Of a stretch of DNA of 64,000 nucleotides, positions 32,901-40,095 are shown piece by piece. The DNA is from Certhia americana. Lineage: Eukaryota; Chordata; Aves; Passeriformes; Certhiidae. The notes beneath the pieces are model-generated. The model was not told where the DNA came from, did not search any database, and saw only the letters and a list, made by a program, of their open reading frames with translations. Numbering within the stretch: the stretch's first letter is position 1; each line of letters opens with the position of its first letter. The DNA lies in NCBI GenBank assembly GCA_018697195.1, contig CM031864.1:28529962-28593961 (forward strand), written 5' to 3'. Both the position numbers and the translations under genes were made by a program.

Positions 32901-35286
32901 AAGGTCTTTTTTTGTGTGAGATTCATTGAGTGGGGCTGGAACCCGGCTCGTCGCACCTGGCTGAAGAGTTTAAAGTCTGCCAGGAGCAGCAGTGACATGG
33001 GATCCTGTGCTTAGGGACACCAGCCTGGGATGGTTTGAGGGGTGCAGTGCAGCTCCCAGCACTGCCCCGATGCACACAGACATGAGCTGTTCTCCTGGCT
33101 CTGGAGCCTGAGCAGGGATAGGTCTAGCCAGACTCTTTCCTCGGAGCGGTGCAGCTGCAAAGAGAACTGGCCTAGTTGCTATTGCAAGTGACATCTCTGC
33201 TGTGTTAAATTACAGGTCATAAATGGGGATGAGATAATTCCAACAGGCAAGTAAACCAAATCAGTTCTCTAGCTGAGCAATACCCAGTCCTGGCCCAGCA
33301 CACTGACCTCCTACCCATTCCAGCTCCTCCTGCTCCCTGCGCCCTGAACATGTTAGAGACGTGCCTGGTAGATCCACTTTTCCTTTCAGTGAGAAGATGC
33401 CTCTACTCACCAAGCTCGTGCTTTTAAGATTGATTTTCCAAGTGTGGATTTCCAGCTGTTTTGCAGACTGGCTCAGTGAGTGCTCAGCAGTGTCTGAAAA
33501 CACCCAGCCATTCATTCTCAACTCCTTGGAAAGATTTTTTAGAAGTTTTTCAGGAAAAATTTCAGAAGGAAAATTTTCATTATAAATTTTATGTTCCTGG
33601 TGAAATACAGTCGGAGGCATAGGAGCTTTGCCTGGCTGAGGAGCACATTCCTGCTGAGGCAGTTGTGTTCTGCAGGGTTCGTTTCAGCATGGAGGAAAGC
33701 CCTTTAACTCCTCGGCTCCGTGTTCTCCCTGTTCCCATCAGCTGGATTGGGATGAGGGCTAAGGCAGGCCTTGTGCCTCGTACCTCCTCCTCTGTTGGCT
33801 TTACACAGAGCTCGTCCTCTTCAGGGCTGTAACAGAAGCAGAACTTAAATTTGGCTTTGTTTTTGTACCCGAGCACTCAGCCCTGTGGGGGAGCCAGCTG
33901 AGAAAAGCAGACATTGCTGATTAGTGCTGTAGCATGGACTGATGTGCTGGGATCCAAATCCCAACAGGCTGTGGCAGCACATGAGTCTCCTGAGCAGTGT
34001 GTCTGAGCTGTTCCTTAATGTTTATGCCTTCCTATGCCTATATCATTTTTCCCTGCATTTTGTTTCTCAATGGGCTGGACTGGTAAGAGTTCCCACATGC
34101 GACTTGTTTTGGTTGACATTTTCTCTACTCAAAGAACAAAAGCCAATCAGCTGGTGGCATGGAGAGCACAGTTACCTTCCTGTTGTCTCTAGCACTGCTT
34201 TCTGCAGATGCATTATTATTATTTTTCAGGGAAAGATGGAAATTGTCATCTCTGATTATGCCAACAACTCCTTGGCTTACCCCTCCAGTGCTGTATCCCA
34301 CTGCAGATATCCCACAGTTAGCAGGCTGGGTCTGAATGGGTTATTCAATTTAGAAGCACACATCCCTGAGCTGTCTGGAACAAGTGGAGGCTGGCATGTT
34401 CTGTGCAAGGACAATCAACTGGGCACGAGGATTCGTGGAGCCTGGGAGCCCCCTGAGCTGGAATGGGTCTAGGAGCAGTGTGTTCCATGTTTGTTCTTTG
34501 TGTTCTGTGATGGCATCTCCCTTCCACCCACAGTGGCCTCTCCCCCTCACCTACAGTAACCCTTGGCGTTAGCTTTGGCTGCTGCTTCTCTGTGTTGCTG
34601 TTGCACCGTCACCGCAGGCTGCCATTATCTGCTTTTTTTTATTATTATCTATTTATTTATTTCAAGCATCCCATGAGTTTACTGTAAGCACACTCCATCC
34701 AAAACACGGAGACAACAGTCAGCAGATACCACTTGCATTTTTCTCCGCCAGATGAAAGCCCCCACCACTTCTATTTTCTGCTGCCTGTTTCTGTTTCTCT
34801 AATGTACTTCTAAAATATAATATTGAAATTGGCTACCATTGTTATTAACACCAACACACTCCCACTCCCCTGTGGCAAAACCCTGCCTGGCTGGGTGGAG
34901 CCTCCATGCCTGGATCAATTTCCCGCTGTAACTCGGATTCATCGCACAAAAAGTCCCAGAGGGCCAGAGCTGCCGCAGAGGAGCCCGTGGCATCCTGAAA
35001 ACAGAAAGAGGCAGACAGCCTATCTCGCCAGGGAATGCTGGCCCAGCTGCCTCTGCCCAGAGCCCAGGCCGGGCCGCTCCCAGCTCTGACACTGGGTGTG
35101 CAGCAGCTCTGACACTGTGGGGTGTCTTTGCAGGAGAAGCGGATCGTGTTCCTGGACTCGGCCAACACGCGCCTGATGAGTGCCCTGACGCAGGTAAAGG
35201 AGCGCTACACCATGCACGTCCGGAATGGCAACCCTCCCAAGCTTTCCATCACGGAGAATGGTGAATTTAAGAACAGCAGTTTCTAA
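2798..35286 (+). CDS. RASAL2: RASAL2 (nGAP), Ras GTPase-activating protein, 3' fourteen coding exons
   Basis: This is a SynGAP-family RasGAP that stimulates GTP hydrolysis by Ras at membranes. The coding join is 2798-2907, 11585-11738, 13272-13370, 14166-14720, 16525-16669, 19335-19479, 20341-20577, 21212-21413, 23731-23930, 25156-26017, 29383-29517, 30606-30808, 31234-31321, 35134-35286. All introns are GT-AG and all phases agree, giving 3,288 nt (1,095 residues plus stop). Order: basic segment (1-37), end of the PH-like region (to about 121), C2 (about 130-245), RasGAP (about 275-520) with arginine finger R329 and FLR-motif R440, Ser-rich disordered region (about 616-903), and C-terminal coiled coil (about 930-1070). 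The sequence fits RASAL2 better than its paralogs DAB2IP or SYNGAP1, for example in the [15 protein letters not shown] and [10 protein letters not shown] segments. It is incomplete at the 5' end. The gene assignment is from remembered family sequences, not a search. Confidence 0.96.
2908..5739 (+). other. RASAL2: RASAL2 intron, first half (before the alternative first exon)
   Basis: This is non-coding intron with a 13-G run at about 3003-3015, roughly 100 bases after the donor. The rest is unremarkable AT-rich sequence with only short chance ORFs. Confidence 0.7.
5740..5808 (+). promoter_or_regulatory. RASAL2: Possible internal promoter / 5'UTR of a short RASAL2 isoform
   Basis: A TATA-like ATTATAAG lies at 5746-5753, about 56-63 bases before the ATG at 5809. 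The stretch between is locally GC-rich (about 5761-5800). The TAA at 5749-5751 is also an in-frame stop for the downstream ATG. Promoter function is inferred only from this spacing and from the exon that follows. Confidence 0.3.
5809..5870 (+). CDS. RASAL2: Candidate alternative first coding exon of RASAL2
   Basis: The ATG lies in a strong Kozak context (GCCATGG) and is the first Met after an in-frame TAA at 5749. It opens 20 codons, beginning [10 protein letters not shown] and ending HSFFYF, plus the two bases CG. A consensus donor GTAAGT follows. CG joins the A at 11585 to make CGA (Arg), so the product would continue in frame as [11 protein letters not shown]. That matches how exon A joins the same exon. 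A protein starting here would have 1,079 residues and would lack exon A and everything upstream, including the start of the PH-like region. I do not recognise this N-terminus from known RASAL2 isoforms, so it remains a prediction from start context, phase and donor. Confidence 0.6.
5871..11584 (+). other. RASAL2: RASAL2 intron between alternative first exon and exon B
   Basis: No further exon was recognised here. The intron holds a perfect 15-bp inverted repeat with a 6-base loop at 10420-10455 and an unexplained 201-codon ORF on the minus strand (10106-10711). Otherwise it is ordinary intron with short A/T runs. It ends with a pyrimidine-rich acceptor, tttcctcctt gtcctacag. Confidence 0.7.
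10420..10455. repeat. Perfect inverted repeat (15-bp arms, 6-base loop)
   Basis: The left arm CTTCTCTGGTAAGCC (10420-10434) and the right arm GGCTTACCAGAGAAG (10441-10455) are exact reverse complements. They are separated by AGAGAA. The RNA of either strand could fold into a stable hairpin. Pairing beyond the arms is poor, so this is shorter than a usual microRNA precursor. Confidence 0.9.
11585..11738 (+). CDS. RASAL2: RASAL2 exon B: start of PH-like region
   Basis: The exon encodes residues 37-88, including [17 protein letters not shown] and then [16 protein letters not shown]. The [12 protein letters not shown] block is a hallmark of the SynGAP/DAB2IP/RASAL2 family, and the second block begins the conserved PH-like fold. 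It can be entered from exon A or from the alternative first exon, both ending two bases into an Arg codon. The donor is gtaggg, weaker than consensus. The acidic linker between the two blocks differs from the mammalian protein, as expected of a loop. Confidence 0.95.
11739..13271 (+). other. RASAL2: RASAL2 intron B-C
   Basis: This is an ordinary intron ending in a broad pyrimidine-rich region (about 13080-13271). I see no element or extra exon in it. Confidence 0.7.
13272..13370 (+). CDS. RASAL2: RASAL2 exon C: end of PH-like region
   Basis: The exon encodes residues 89-121, [19 protein letters not shown] followed by [14 protein letters not shown]. The Cys/Ser strand and the amphipathic C-terminal helix (ERDxWMENxRR) are the typical end of the family's PH-like domain. 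It is 33 whole codons, phase 0 on both sides. The donor is gtaata. Pro-Met appears where mammalian RASAL2 has Pro-Asn before the next exon's Lys-Asp junction. Confidence 0.95.
13371..14165 (+). other. RASAL2: RASAL2 intron C-D
   Basis: This is a short intron without recognisable elements. The acceptor tcttctgcacag is pyrimidine-rich. Confidence 0.7.
14166..14720 (+). CDS. RASAL2: RASAL2 exon D: C2 domain and start of RasGAP domain
   Basis: The exon encodes residues 122-306 as 185 whole codons. It opens [20 protein letters not shown], the first strand of the C2 domain. The conserved [14 protein letters not shown] and FWGEHFEF blocks follow, then a Lys-rich loop ([11 protein letters not shown]), then [20 protein letters not shown]. 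The C2 domain helps place RasGAPs at membranes. The last third ([43 protein letters not shown]) begins the helical RasGAP domain. The donor is gtaagc. Conservation with mammalian RASAL2 is very high throughout, including the [12 protein letters not shown] segment. Confidence 0.97.
14721..16524 (+). other. RASAL2: RASAL2 intron D-E
   Basis: This intron contains a compact cluster of possible regulatory sites at 15014-15053 (listed separately). No other element was recognised. Confidence 0.7.
15014..15053. promoter_or_regulatory. Two AP-1 sites beside an 8-2-8 palindrome
   Basis: TGAGTCA occurs at 15014-15020 and 15025-15031, 11 bp apart, about one helical turn. Five bases later ATCGATGC-TG-GCATCGAT (15036-15053) is a perfect inverted repeat. 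Perfect AP-1 (Fos/Jun) sites in pairs are typical of enhancers. The function here is inferred from sequence only. Confidence 0.45.
16525..16669 (+). CDS. RASAL2: RASAL2 exon E: RasGAP catalytic arginine-finger exon
   Basis: The exon encodes residues 307-355, starting [14 protein letters not shown] and continuing [20 protein letters not shown]. The Arg of FRENT (codon AGG at 16591-16593, residue 329) aligns with the arginine finger of RasGAPs that enters the Ras active site. It is intact, so the protein should be catalytically competent. The donor is gtaaga. The exon ends one base into a Gly codon. Confidence 0.97.
16670..19334 (+). other. RASAL2: RASAL2 intron E-F
   Basis: Ordinary AT-rich intron with a 15-A run at 18361-18375. 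I see no additional exon or clear mobile element. Confidence 0.65.
19335..19479 (+). CDS. RASAL2: RASAL2 exon F: RasGAP domain
   Basis: The exon encodes residues 355-403: [20 protein letters not shown], then a variable loop, then [17 protein letters not shown]. The [18 protein letters not shown] loop is characteristic of this RasGAP subfamily. The exon ends two bases into a Cys codon completed at 20341. The donor is gtaagg. The loop [10 protein letters not shown] differs from mammals at several positions while the flanks are fixed. Confidence 0.96.
19480..20340 (+). other. RASAL2: RASAL2 intron F-G with 23-T acceptor tract
   Basis: The intron is short and ends with 23 consecutive T (20309-20331) just before gcttttcag. 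The mononucleotide run forms nearly the whole polypyrimidine tract of the next exon. Nothing else was recognised. Confidence 0.75.
20341..20577 (+). CDS. RASAL2: RASAL2 exon G: RasGAP FLR motif
   Basis: The exon encodes residues 403-482: [18 protein letters not shown], then [20 protein letters not shown], then [25 protein letters not shown] is the RasGAP signature. Its Arg (CGC at 20450-20452, residue 440) stabilises the arginine-finger loop in known GAP structures. The exon ends AA, giving Lys with the first base at 21212. The donor gtaggt is weaker than consensus. Sequence is nearly identical to mammalian RASAL2. Confidence 0.97.
20578..21211 (+). other. RASAL2: RASAL2 intron G-H
   Basis: Short AT-rich intron with no recognisable feature besides its splice sites. 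Confidence 0.7.
21212..21413 (+). CDS. RASAL2: RASAL2 exon H: end of RasGAP domain
   Basis: The exon encodes residues 482-549: [20 protein letters not shown], then [18 protein letters not shown], then [17 protein letters not shown]. These are the last helices of the GAP domain and the following conserved segment. The donor is gtaaag. The exon ends on a whole codon (phase 0), allowing either of two acceptors of the next exon. Confidence 0.96.
21414..23730 (+). other. RASAL2: RASAL2 intron H-I
   Basis: The intron is AT-rich except for a CpG-containing, pyrimidine-rich block at about 23540-23660, 70-190 bases before the next exon. No other exon or repeat was recognised. Confidence 0.65.
23731..23930 (+). 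CDS. RASAL2: RASAL2 exon I: linker after GAP domain, with tandem acceptors
   Basis: From the first acceptor (ccaattag) the exon encodes residues 550-616: GENSFLQ, then [20 protein letters not shown], then [15 protein letters not shown] second acceptor (ccttcctacag) at 23750-23751 would start the exon at 23752. That drops only GENSFLQ and keeps the frame. GENSFLQ is present in the mammalian RASAL2 as I remember it, so the long form is probably real. The second acceptor has the better pyrimidine tract. The donor is gtatgt and the exon ends two bases into a Gly codon. Confidence 0.92.
23980..24042 (+). mobile_element. CR1 LINE 3'-end fragment
   Basis: The stretch contains the GGAACGAGATGATCTTCAAAG, TCTCCTTCCAGCCCAAACC and ATTCTGTCGTTC blocks. 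These match the remembered 3' end of avian CR1 elements (TAGATGATC..GGTCCCTTCCAACCCAAACCATTCTATG). It is forward oriented, strongly 5'-truncated, and begins about 50 bases after the exon I donor. Confidence 0.7.
24572..24831 (-). mobile_element. CR1 LINE, 5'-truncated copy
   Basis: Read on the + strand it runs CATAGAACCATTGCGGTTGG, AAGTCCAACCATTAGCCTAG, then GATGGTGCCACTCCACCACT, GTGAAGAAATTTTTCCTGGT and CAACTTGAGGTGATTTCC. This is the reverse complement of the CR1 3' region in the standard order, so the element lies on the minus strand with its 3' end at about 24572. About 260 bp remain, a few per cent to perhaps 20% diverged by eye. It is a non-functional fragment and the best evidence that the host is a bird or close relative. 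Confidence 0.9.
25156..26017 (+). CDS. RASAL2: RASAL2 exon J: large Ser-rich disordered region
   Basis: The exon encodes residues 616-903 (287 codons plus one base). Recognisable blocks are [60 protein letters not shown] and [17 protein letters not shown]. Three related Ser/Asp motifs follow ([21 protein letters not shown]), then [17 protein letters not shown]. The region is rich in Ser, Pro and Gln and is likely a phosphorylated docking segment without fold. The second half is GC-rich compared with the rest of the window. The donor is gtaagg, phase 0. An internal perfect donor sequence lies at 25280 (see findings). Confidence 0.96.
26018..29382 (+). other. RASAL2: RASAL2 intron J-K
   Basis: Non-coding intron with a 17-A run (26209-26225), an ATA microsatellite (about 26701-26721), a short 15-bp tandem repeat (27537-27575) and a 20-T run (27780-27799). 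No exon or clear mobile element was recognised. Confidence 0.65.
27537..27575. repeat. 15-bp tandem repeat, about 2.6 copies
   Basis: The unit GGGCATGTTCTTTCT occurs twice in perfect tandem (27537-27551, 27552-27566). A partial third copy (AGGCATGTT) follows. It is intronic, with no evident function. Confidence 0.85.
29383..29517 (+). CDS. RASAL2: RASAL2 exon K: linker before coiled coil
   Basis: The exon encodes residues 904-948: [20 protein letters not shown], then [20 protein letters not shown], then KHAEK. It is 45 whole codons. [10 protein letters not shown] is a family hallmark (DAB2IP and SYNGAP1 have similar motifs). The segment after NNGQYED differs from the mammalian protein and is one of the least conserved spots. 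The donor is gtagat. Alternative in-frame acceptor AGs lie 15 bases upstream and 6 bases downstream. Confidence 0.95.
29518..30605 (+). other. RASAL2: RASAL2 intron K-L
   Basis: No recognisable element. It ends with the pyrimidine-rich acceptor ctccctgccaccctcag. Confidence 0.7.
30606..30808 (+). CDS. RASAL2: RASAL2 exon L: C-terminal coiled coil, first part
   Basis: The exon encodes residues 949-1016: [20 protein letters not shown], then [17 protein letters not shown], then [18 protein letters not shown]. It has a heptad pattern with Leu/Ile/Met at core positions and charged Glu, Lys and Arg elsewhere. In this family the coiled coil mediates oligomerisation. It ends two bases into an Arg codon. 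The donor is gtgaga. Confidence 0.96.
30809..31233 (+). other. RASAL2: RASAL2 intron L-M
   Basis: Short intron with no recognisable feature apart from a GTT-type run near 30970-30990. Confidence 0.7.
31234..31321 (+). CDS. RASAL2: RASAL2 exon M: coiled coil, second part
   Basis: The exon encodes residues 1016-1045: [19 protein letters not shown] and [10 protein letters not shown]. It continues the coiled coil and is nearly identical to mammalian RASAL2 and DAB2IP. The donor is gtaggt, phase 0. If the donor were not used, translation would run 37 codons into the intron before a stop at 31433-31435. Confidence 0.95.
31322..35133 (+). other. RASAL2: RASAL2 last intron
   Basis: Nearly 4 kb of intron with no recognisable exon. 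Several 70-180-codon ORFs on both strands are not supported by splice sites or recognisable domains. A T/A-rich microsatellite lies around 34629-34662. Confidence 0.65.
35134..35286 (+). CDS. RASAL2: RASAL2 exon N: C-terminus and stop
   Basis: The exon encodes residues 1046-1095 and the TAA at 35284-35286: [20 protein letters not shown], then [20 protein letters not shown], then [10 protein letters not shown]. It completes the coiled coil and the conserved tail. As remembered, mammalian RASAL2 has a longer NGISPTNPTKLS segment and ends in Cys. Here the segment is shorter and the last residue is Phe. A donor-like CAGgtaaag inside the exon (35191-35199) is coding in the normal transcript. Confidence 0.95.
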   Translation, partial: EKRIVFLDSANTRLMSALTQVKERYTMHVRNGNPPKLSITENGEFKNSSF

Positions 35287-38200
35287 TTCTGCAGGTGCTG
35301 CCAACCACCTCCATGGAAGAGCGCGACGGAGCTGAGCTAAGACCCCTCACCGTCACTGATTGTTGCACATAGTTCTTCTGTAAAAGGAAAATTGTATTGT
35401 TTGAAGATTGTTCTAAAATTGTTTTAGAATTGTATTTTAAAATTGTATTTTAAATTGTTCTAAGATAGTATTGTACATTCAATACAATTGAAAAAGCAAC
35501 TCTGAAGGGTGGTCTTTAATTTCCCACTCAGGGCCAGGAGAACCAGGCTCCCCAGAATAAGTCCTTGTGGATCACTGTGTAAATAGAGGGAGCTCTTGGG
35601 TTGTGTACAGAAAATGCCAATGTAATATACCAAAAGGAAGTGAATACTGTAGATTTTTTAATTATTGCTATTTTTTTTATTTTTATTATTATTATGTTGT
35701 TGTTGTTATTGTTGTTGTTTTTCTCTTGTTGAAAGCACTGCAGTCCTGGGAGGAGGAAGAGGGGAGTGTGTGTGTGCGCGTGTGTTGTGGGTGAGAGAGG
35801 TGAGCAGCGGGTGACCCAAGACAGAAACTGCCTGATAAAAGGACATGAATGAAGTGAAATTAATTCCATAGGAAAACTCATCAGCTGGGTTTATTCCCCT
35901 CTTCCCAGCTGGTCTTTAGCTGAATGCAAACTTGATAGCAAACGTTTTAGCAAGAGAACTGGCTCTTGCTGTGTCCAGTACCTACTTCCGATAGGACTCT
36001 GTCATAAAACAGTCTTTCTGAAGAAGGTACAAAGTGGAAGCAGCAAGCTGGATTCCTGGAATTTGCACAGTCAGGCTTCCTGTCAGACAGAGGGAATCTG
36101 CAAGATTTTGTGGTAGGATTCTTTCCTTTTTACCCCAGTTCTAATGCAGTTTTATATTTTCTGTTTGGAGGATTTACAGACCTGTAAATACATTTTTAAC
36201 AATTTCTAGCCAATCCCTACTGTACACCCCCTGCAGTAGCACCCTGAGTTCCCTCTCTGCTCTCTATCAGGAACAGGCAGATTAATCCTCTTGGGAAAGG
36301 GCTAACCAAAGGATGGCCATGCCCAGCACAGGAAATTCCATATGCAAAAGTCCCTTTTTCTAGAGGATTTCTGTATTTTAATGCTTGCTTATTTTCACTA
36401 TTTCAGCCACTTGCTTAACCAGTGTAGTTCAATGAAAGGTGCTTTCCACACCTTTGTTGAAAGATCTTCCATTTCTGCTGAATTTTTCCTTTCTCTGGAT
36501 ACTTTAAAGGGATTTTTTTTTTTTTTTAGTTCTGTACACAGCAGGTTTTTTAAGGAGTTTTGATTAAGCTTTCATTTCCAATTCCTTTCACTTGTGTTTC
36601 ATAGAAGCATGATTCCAGACTGTGTGTGAATGGGATATTGCTCCAAAGTGACCTTCTCCTGGGAGATAGTGACATACACAACCTGTAACAGATGAACAGT
36701 AAATGGCTTGGTATTGTCAATTCTCATGATTTCATCGAGTGCTACAATATTTAATCTGAGAGAGGGTTTTTTTTTTTAAATCCTAGATTCTGGAGTCAAG
36801 TGTGAATTTTTACTTCCAGTTTTTGCTATGCATTTCTAGCCCTCAAACTCTCACAGTAAATGAAATTATTGCAGCATTGATTGAAATTGTTAATTACAGA
36901 AACATACCAATAACAGTGAGTGTGAGTAACTATTCACACATGCTGTGGAAATTGGAAAAATTTACTTCAATTTGAGACAAAACCTTGCGAGGTGCCTCAG
37001 TGTGGCATTGTCTCATGAAAAATGCAGGAACGTCTAAGCCAGTTCCCTTCACATGAATTATTGGCAATACTGAGACCCAAATCTGGTGTCTGTTGCCAAG
37101 TTTGCTTGTTTTGGGAAATGAATTAATCCCAGCTCTGTGGCTGATGCAGGAGGTGGCAGAGCAGTGTGTGTGCTCTGGTGTCACGATGCTCGAGCTGCCA
37201 TCATCACCCACATGTGTTCTGTGCATCAGTGCAGAGACCCCTGTGCTGCAGGGTGTGTGTGCATCAATCCTAGCCAGGCCTTCTGGGGCACAGCATTCTG
37301 CAGTGAGCTGGGATTTGGGAGCAATGCTTGGCTCTTTGGGATCAAAGCTGTTCCAGCTGCTCGGCTGGGACTCGGTGCTGCTGGCACTGACACACCTGGG
37401 CTTGTGCTCTGCATTGGCTCAGCAGGGGTTACTTTTCCATACTTTCCAAACGGTCTTCCAGTTCTAGATCCTTGCTGACCTCTGATATTTTATTCCTCAA
37501 ACTGTGCCTTTGAGTTCCTCCTTTCTCCCTTCAGGCATCGCAACCGTAGCAACTTCTCCAGTTTGTGTTGAGCTTTTCACAAACCCCTTTTGTGGGCTGT
37601 TTCTGTGGGATCTGCATGTCCCTGTAGCCATGTCCTGTAATTGCACAGCTGTAGCATAGGGGAATGTGTTCCCATCTCTTTTGGGACGGGTATGTGAATT
37701 GCTCCCTTGTGGCACCACGCAGGTGACGTGGGTGTGCTGTGACTGAGGTGTGAGTGAGCGCCCGTGGGGCTGCACTGACAGAACAAGGCAGAAGCAGATG
37801 TGTTGTTCTAGGAGAGTTATTCCAGAATTATTTCAAGAAACGCCTTTCCCTGGAGCTCTCCAGTGCTCTGGTAGCATCAGATGTCTCTGGCTGAGCTGTG
37901 TGGTTTGATGCTGAGGGCTCTGAGTTGTCTGTTTTGGTTTCTGCAATAGGGGCAGCATTTCAGCCTGGAATTTTAGAGGGGAAATAATCCCTGCCCCAAT
38001 ATTGGTGAGGTCTTTGGTAGTGCATCGTTCCAATACTGTATCTTCTCCTGTGTCTTTCTCAAGCTTGTAGATTGTTTGTAGGAAAAAGCAGCAGCTCTCT
38101 CAGAGCCTGACCCCTCTCTGTGGTCCCACAGCTCATTGCTAGGCTGGTTGTTTCTCTGCTCTTCCAGTTTCTGCCCTAAGGTGCCAGGTGTGCTCCTCTA

Positions 38201-40035
38201 GCTCCCACTGCTGAGGAGTCGCTGCCTGCGGACCCTGGAGGGGTGAAGGTTGCAGATTCAGTGCTGCAAGACTGGAATAGATATGCTGCAACACCAAACA
38301 CTGCTTCTGAGTCCTGCAGGCAGCTGTCTCTCCTAGTTTGTTACTGAGCAGCCTTACAGAAAAATTTTCAGCTGCCTGAAGCTGACAATATATGAAAATG
38401 CCAGTTTCTATTTTGTCCAGACTGGTAAAATCCAAGTGGTACTAAACCATGAGTCTGATCAGGAGCAAGAGCCTGTCCTGGGCCTGATCATATTTGGGTT
38501 TAGACTCGTGGCCAGTGAGTTCTGCAGCAGTGAGGGAGTAAATGGTGCAATGTGTGATGGGGAGCATGGCAGATGCTGGCTTTAGGTTCACACTCTGAGC
38601 AAAGGCTGATGGCTGTGTCTAATGCTGTGCAAGGAGCTGCTGCTCTCACTAGGGAACAGTTGAAGTGGTGCAGTTAAAATTGGGTAGTCTGGAGGAGGAA
38701 TGCTCCTGTTCCTCAGACTGAACAGGAAAGTCACCCCATCCTGGTGTCTCTGTCCATGCTGGCCATGTTGGTACCGTTCTAGGAGAGTTCTCTCCAAACC
38801 TCAAAGCCACCTAGGTTTCTTGAGTGCTCAAGAAAAGCTTGAGGCCAGCACAGCAGGGCAGGGAGGTGGATCAGCCTCTTGTGTGGCCTCTTGCTAGGTT
38901 GTGTGTGGTGAGCAGGGTGACAAGGGACAGGCTCTGAGAGGACAGAGGGAGCAAAGTCTAGGGGCAACATCCTGTAAATTCCTGTTCTTTGCAACTCTAG
39001 GATTTCAGGCTTTTTTTTTTTTTTTTTAGGGGAAATAGATTTCACATCTAGGAATTGCCAACTCTTGCTTTTCTGGTGTATCAGAAATGGGCAGCTTTTT
39101 ACAAAAGCACAGATCCATACAGCTACACATTTTGCCATATTCTTCTCCAGTGGCATAGCTTCAGGCAGGGAATCTACAGGAGCATGGAAAGGGACGTGTG
39201 TATTTTCTAGTTAGAGAATATGAGGTATGAAATCTAAATTCTTTATCCATCTAATATCATCAAAGAAATGGGGTTTATTTTGCATTCATGTAATTGTTTG
39301 GTTTGGCTGTGAGTTTTTTCCCCATGATATAGTCATTTCATGTTTTGGTGCTTGTATAAACCCACCATCTTTTAACTTGGAATTCCATGAATTTTACAGC
39401 TATGTCCATGGAATGTGTCAGCAATACTTACTTGTGTGGATGAATTCTGCTTGTATTCTGCAAAAATGCCTGTGTTGTTCCTGGAGAACAATTCCTGTCT
39501 GAATTGAATCGTGATGTGCATTTCCATCAGTGGTGGGCATGGTCAGCCACAGGTATCCAGCTGAGTCTGACAGAGGAAAAGGGTTAAATTTAAGGTGATG
39601 TTTTTAGGTGTTTCCTTCTCCAAAGTAAGTTAACTTCCAGGAGATTGAGCATATCTTTACAGATCATGCCTGCCAGGAATCCTACCTGCAAAAATAAATT
39701 TTCTGTCTCAAGGGCCTTAATAAGAGTGTTATTACACAGAACTGTTCTACAGTGATAGCTCTAAATAATTTATTTTTTATTTCAACAAAGTACACCTTTA
39801 AAAAGGAATAAACTTTTTTTCAAGCCGTATTTTTATGCTTGTAGCACTGGACTGTTTGGTCTCTGAGATCCATTTCTGCATTTCATTGCCTGGGTTTGTT
39901 CTAAAGAAGATTTATTTTTGTTCTGTGAATAATTTTTGAAGGTTCTTGTAATATGTACAGATATAGATACATTTGAGGACTTTTATTGATATTCCTACAA
40001 AGAATACAAATAAACTTTAACTTTAAACAGTTTGG
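35287..40035 (+). other. RASAL2: RASAL2 3'UTR
   Basis: There is no ORF of note after the stop. The first 400 bases are rich in short T/A motifs, with ATT/GTT microsatellites at 35677-35720. Later come a 15-T run (36513-36527) and a 17-T run (39011-39027). Candidate poly(A) signals AATAAA occur at 39693-39698, 39807-39812 and 40009-40014. The last has the best context, so the 3' end is placed near 40035. The nearly 4.75-kb length is an inference. Shorter or longer 3' ends are possible. Confidence 0.55.
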
Positions 40036-40095
40036 ACTCTGTAAACTTACGCTGATTTAAAGTTTTCTGTGCTCAGATTGTATTTGTGTAAATGC
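39947..40095 (+). terminator. RASAL2: Probable poly(A) site of RASAL2
   Basis: AATAAA lies at 40009-40014. Two TGTA motifs, the typical CFIm sites, lie 50-65 bases upstream (39947-39950 and 39954-39957). T/G-rich sequence follows at about 40060-40090 (ttttctgtgctc, ttgtatttgtgt). This is the classic layout of a vertebrate cleavage/polyadenylation site. Cleavage would be expected about 15-25 bases after the AATAAA. Confidence 0.6.

Noticed and set aside
33942..34472. 176-codon + ORF in the last intron
   Set aside because: It lies between exons whose phases already join perfectly, has no family resemblance and would add an exon not known in RASAL2 relatives.
35191..35199. CAGgtaaag donor-like site in the last coding exon
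   Set aside because: No downstream coding exon is visible and the reading continues into the conserved family tail, so it is taken as coding sequence.
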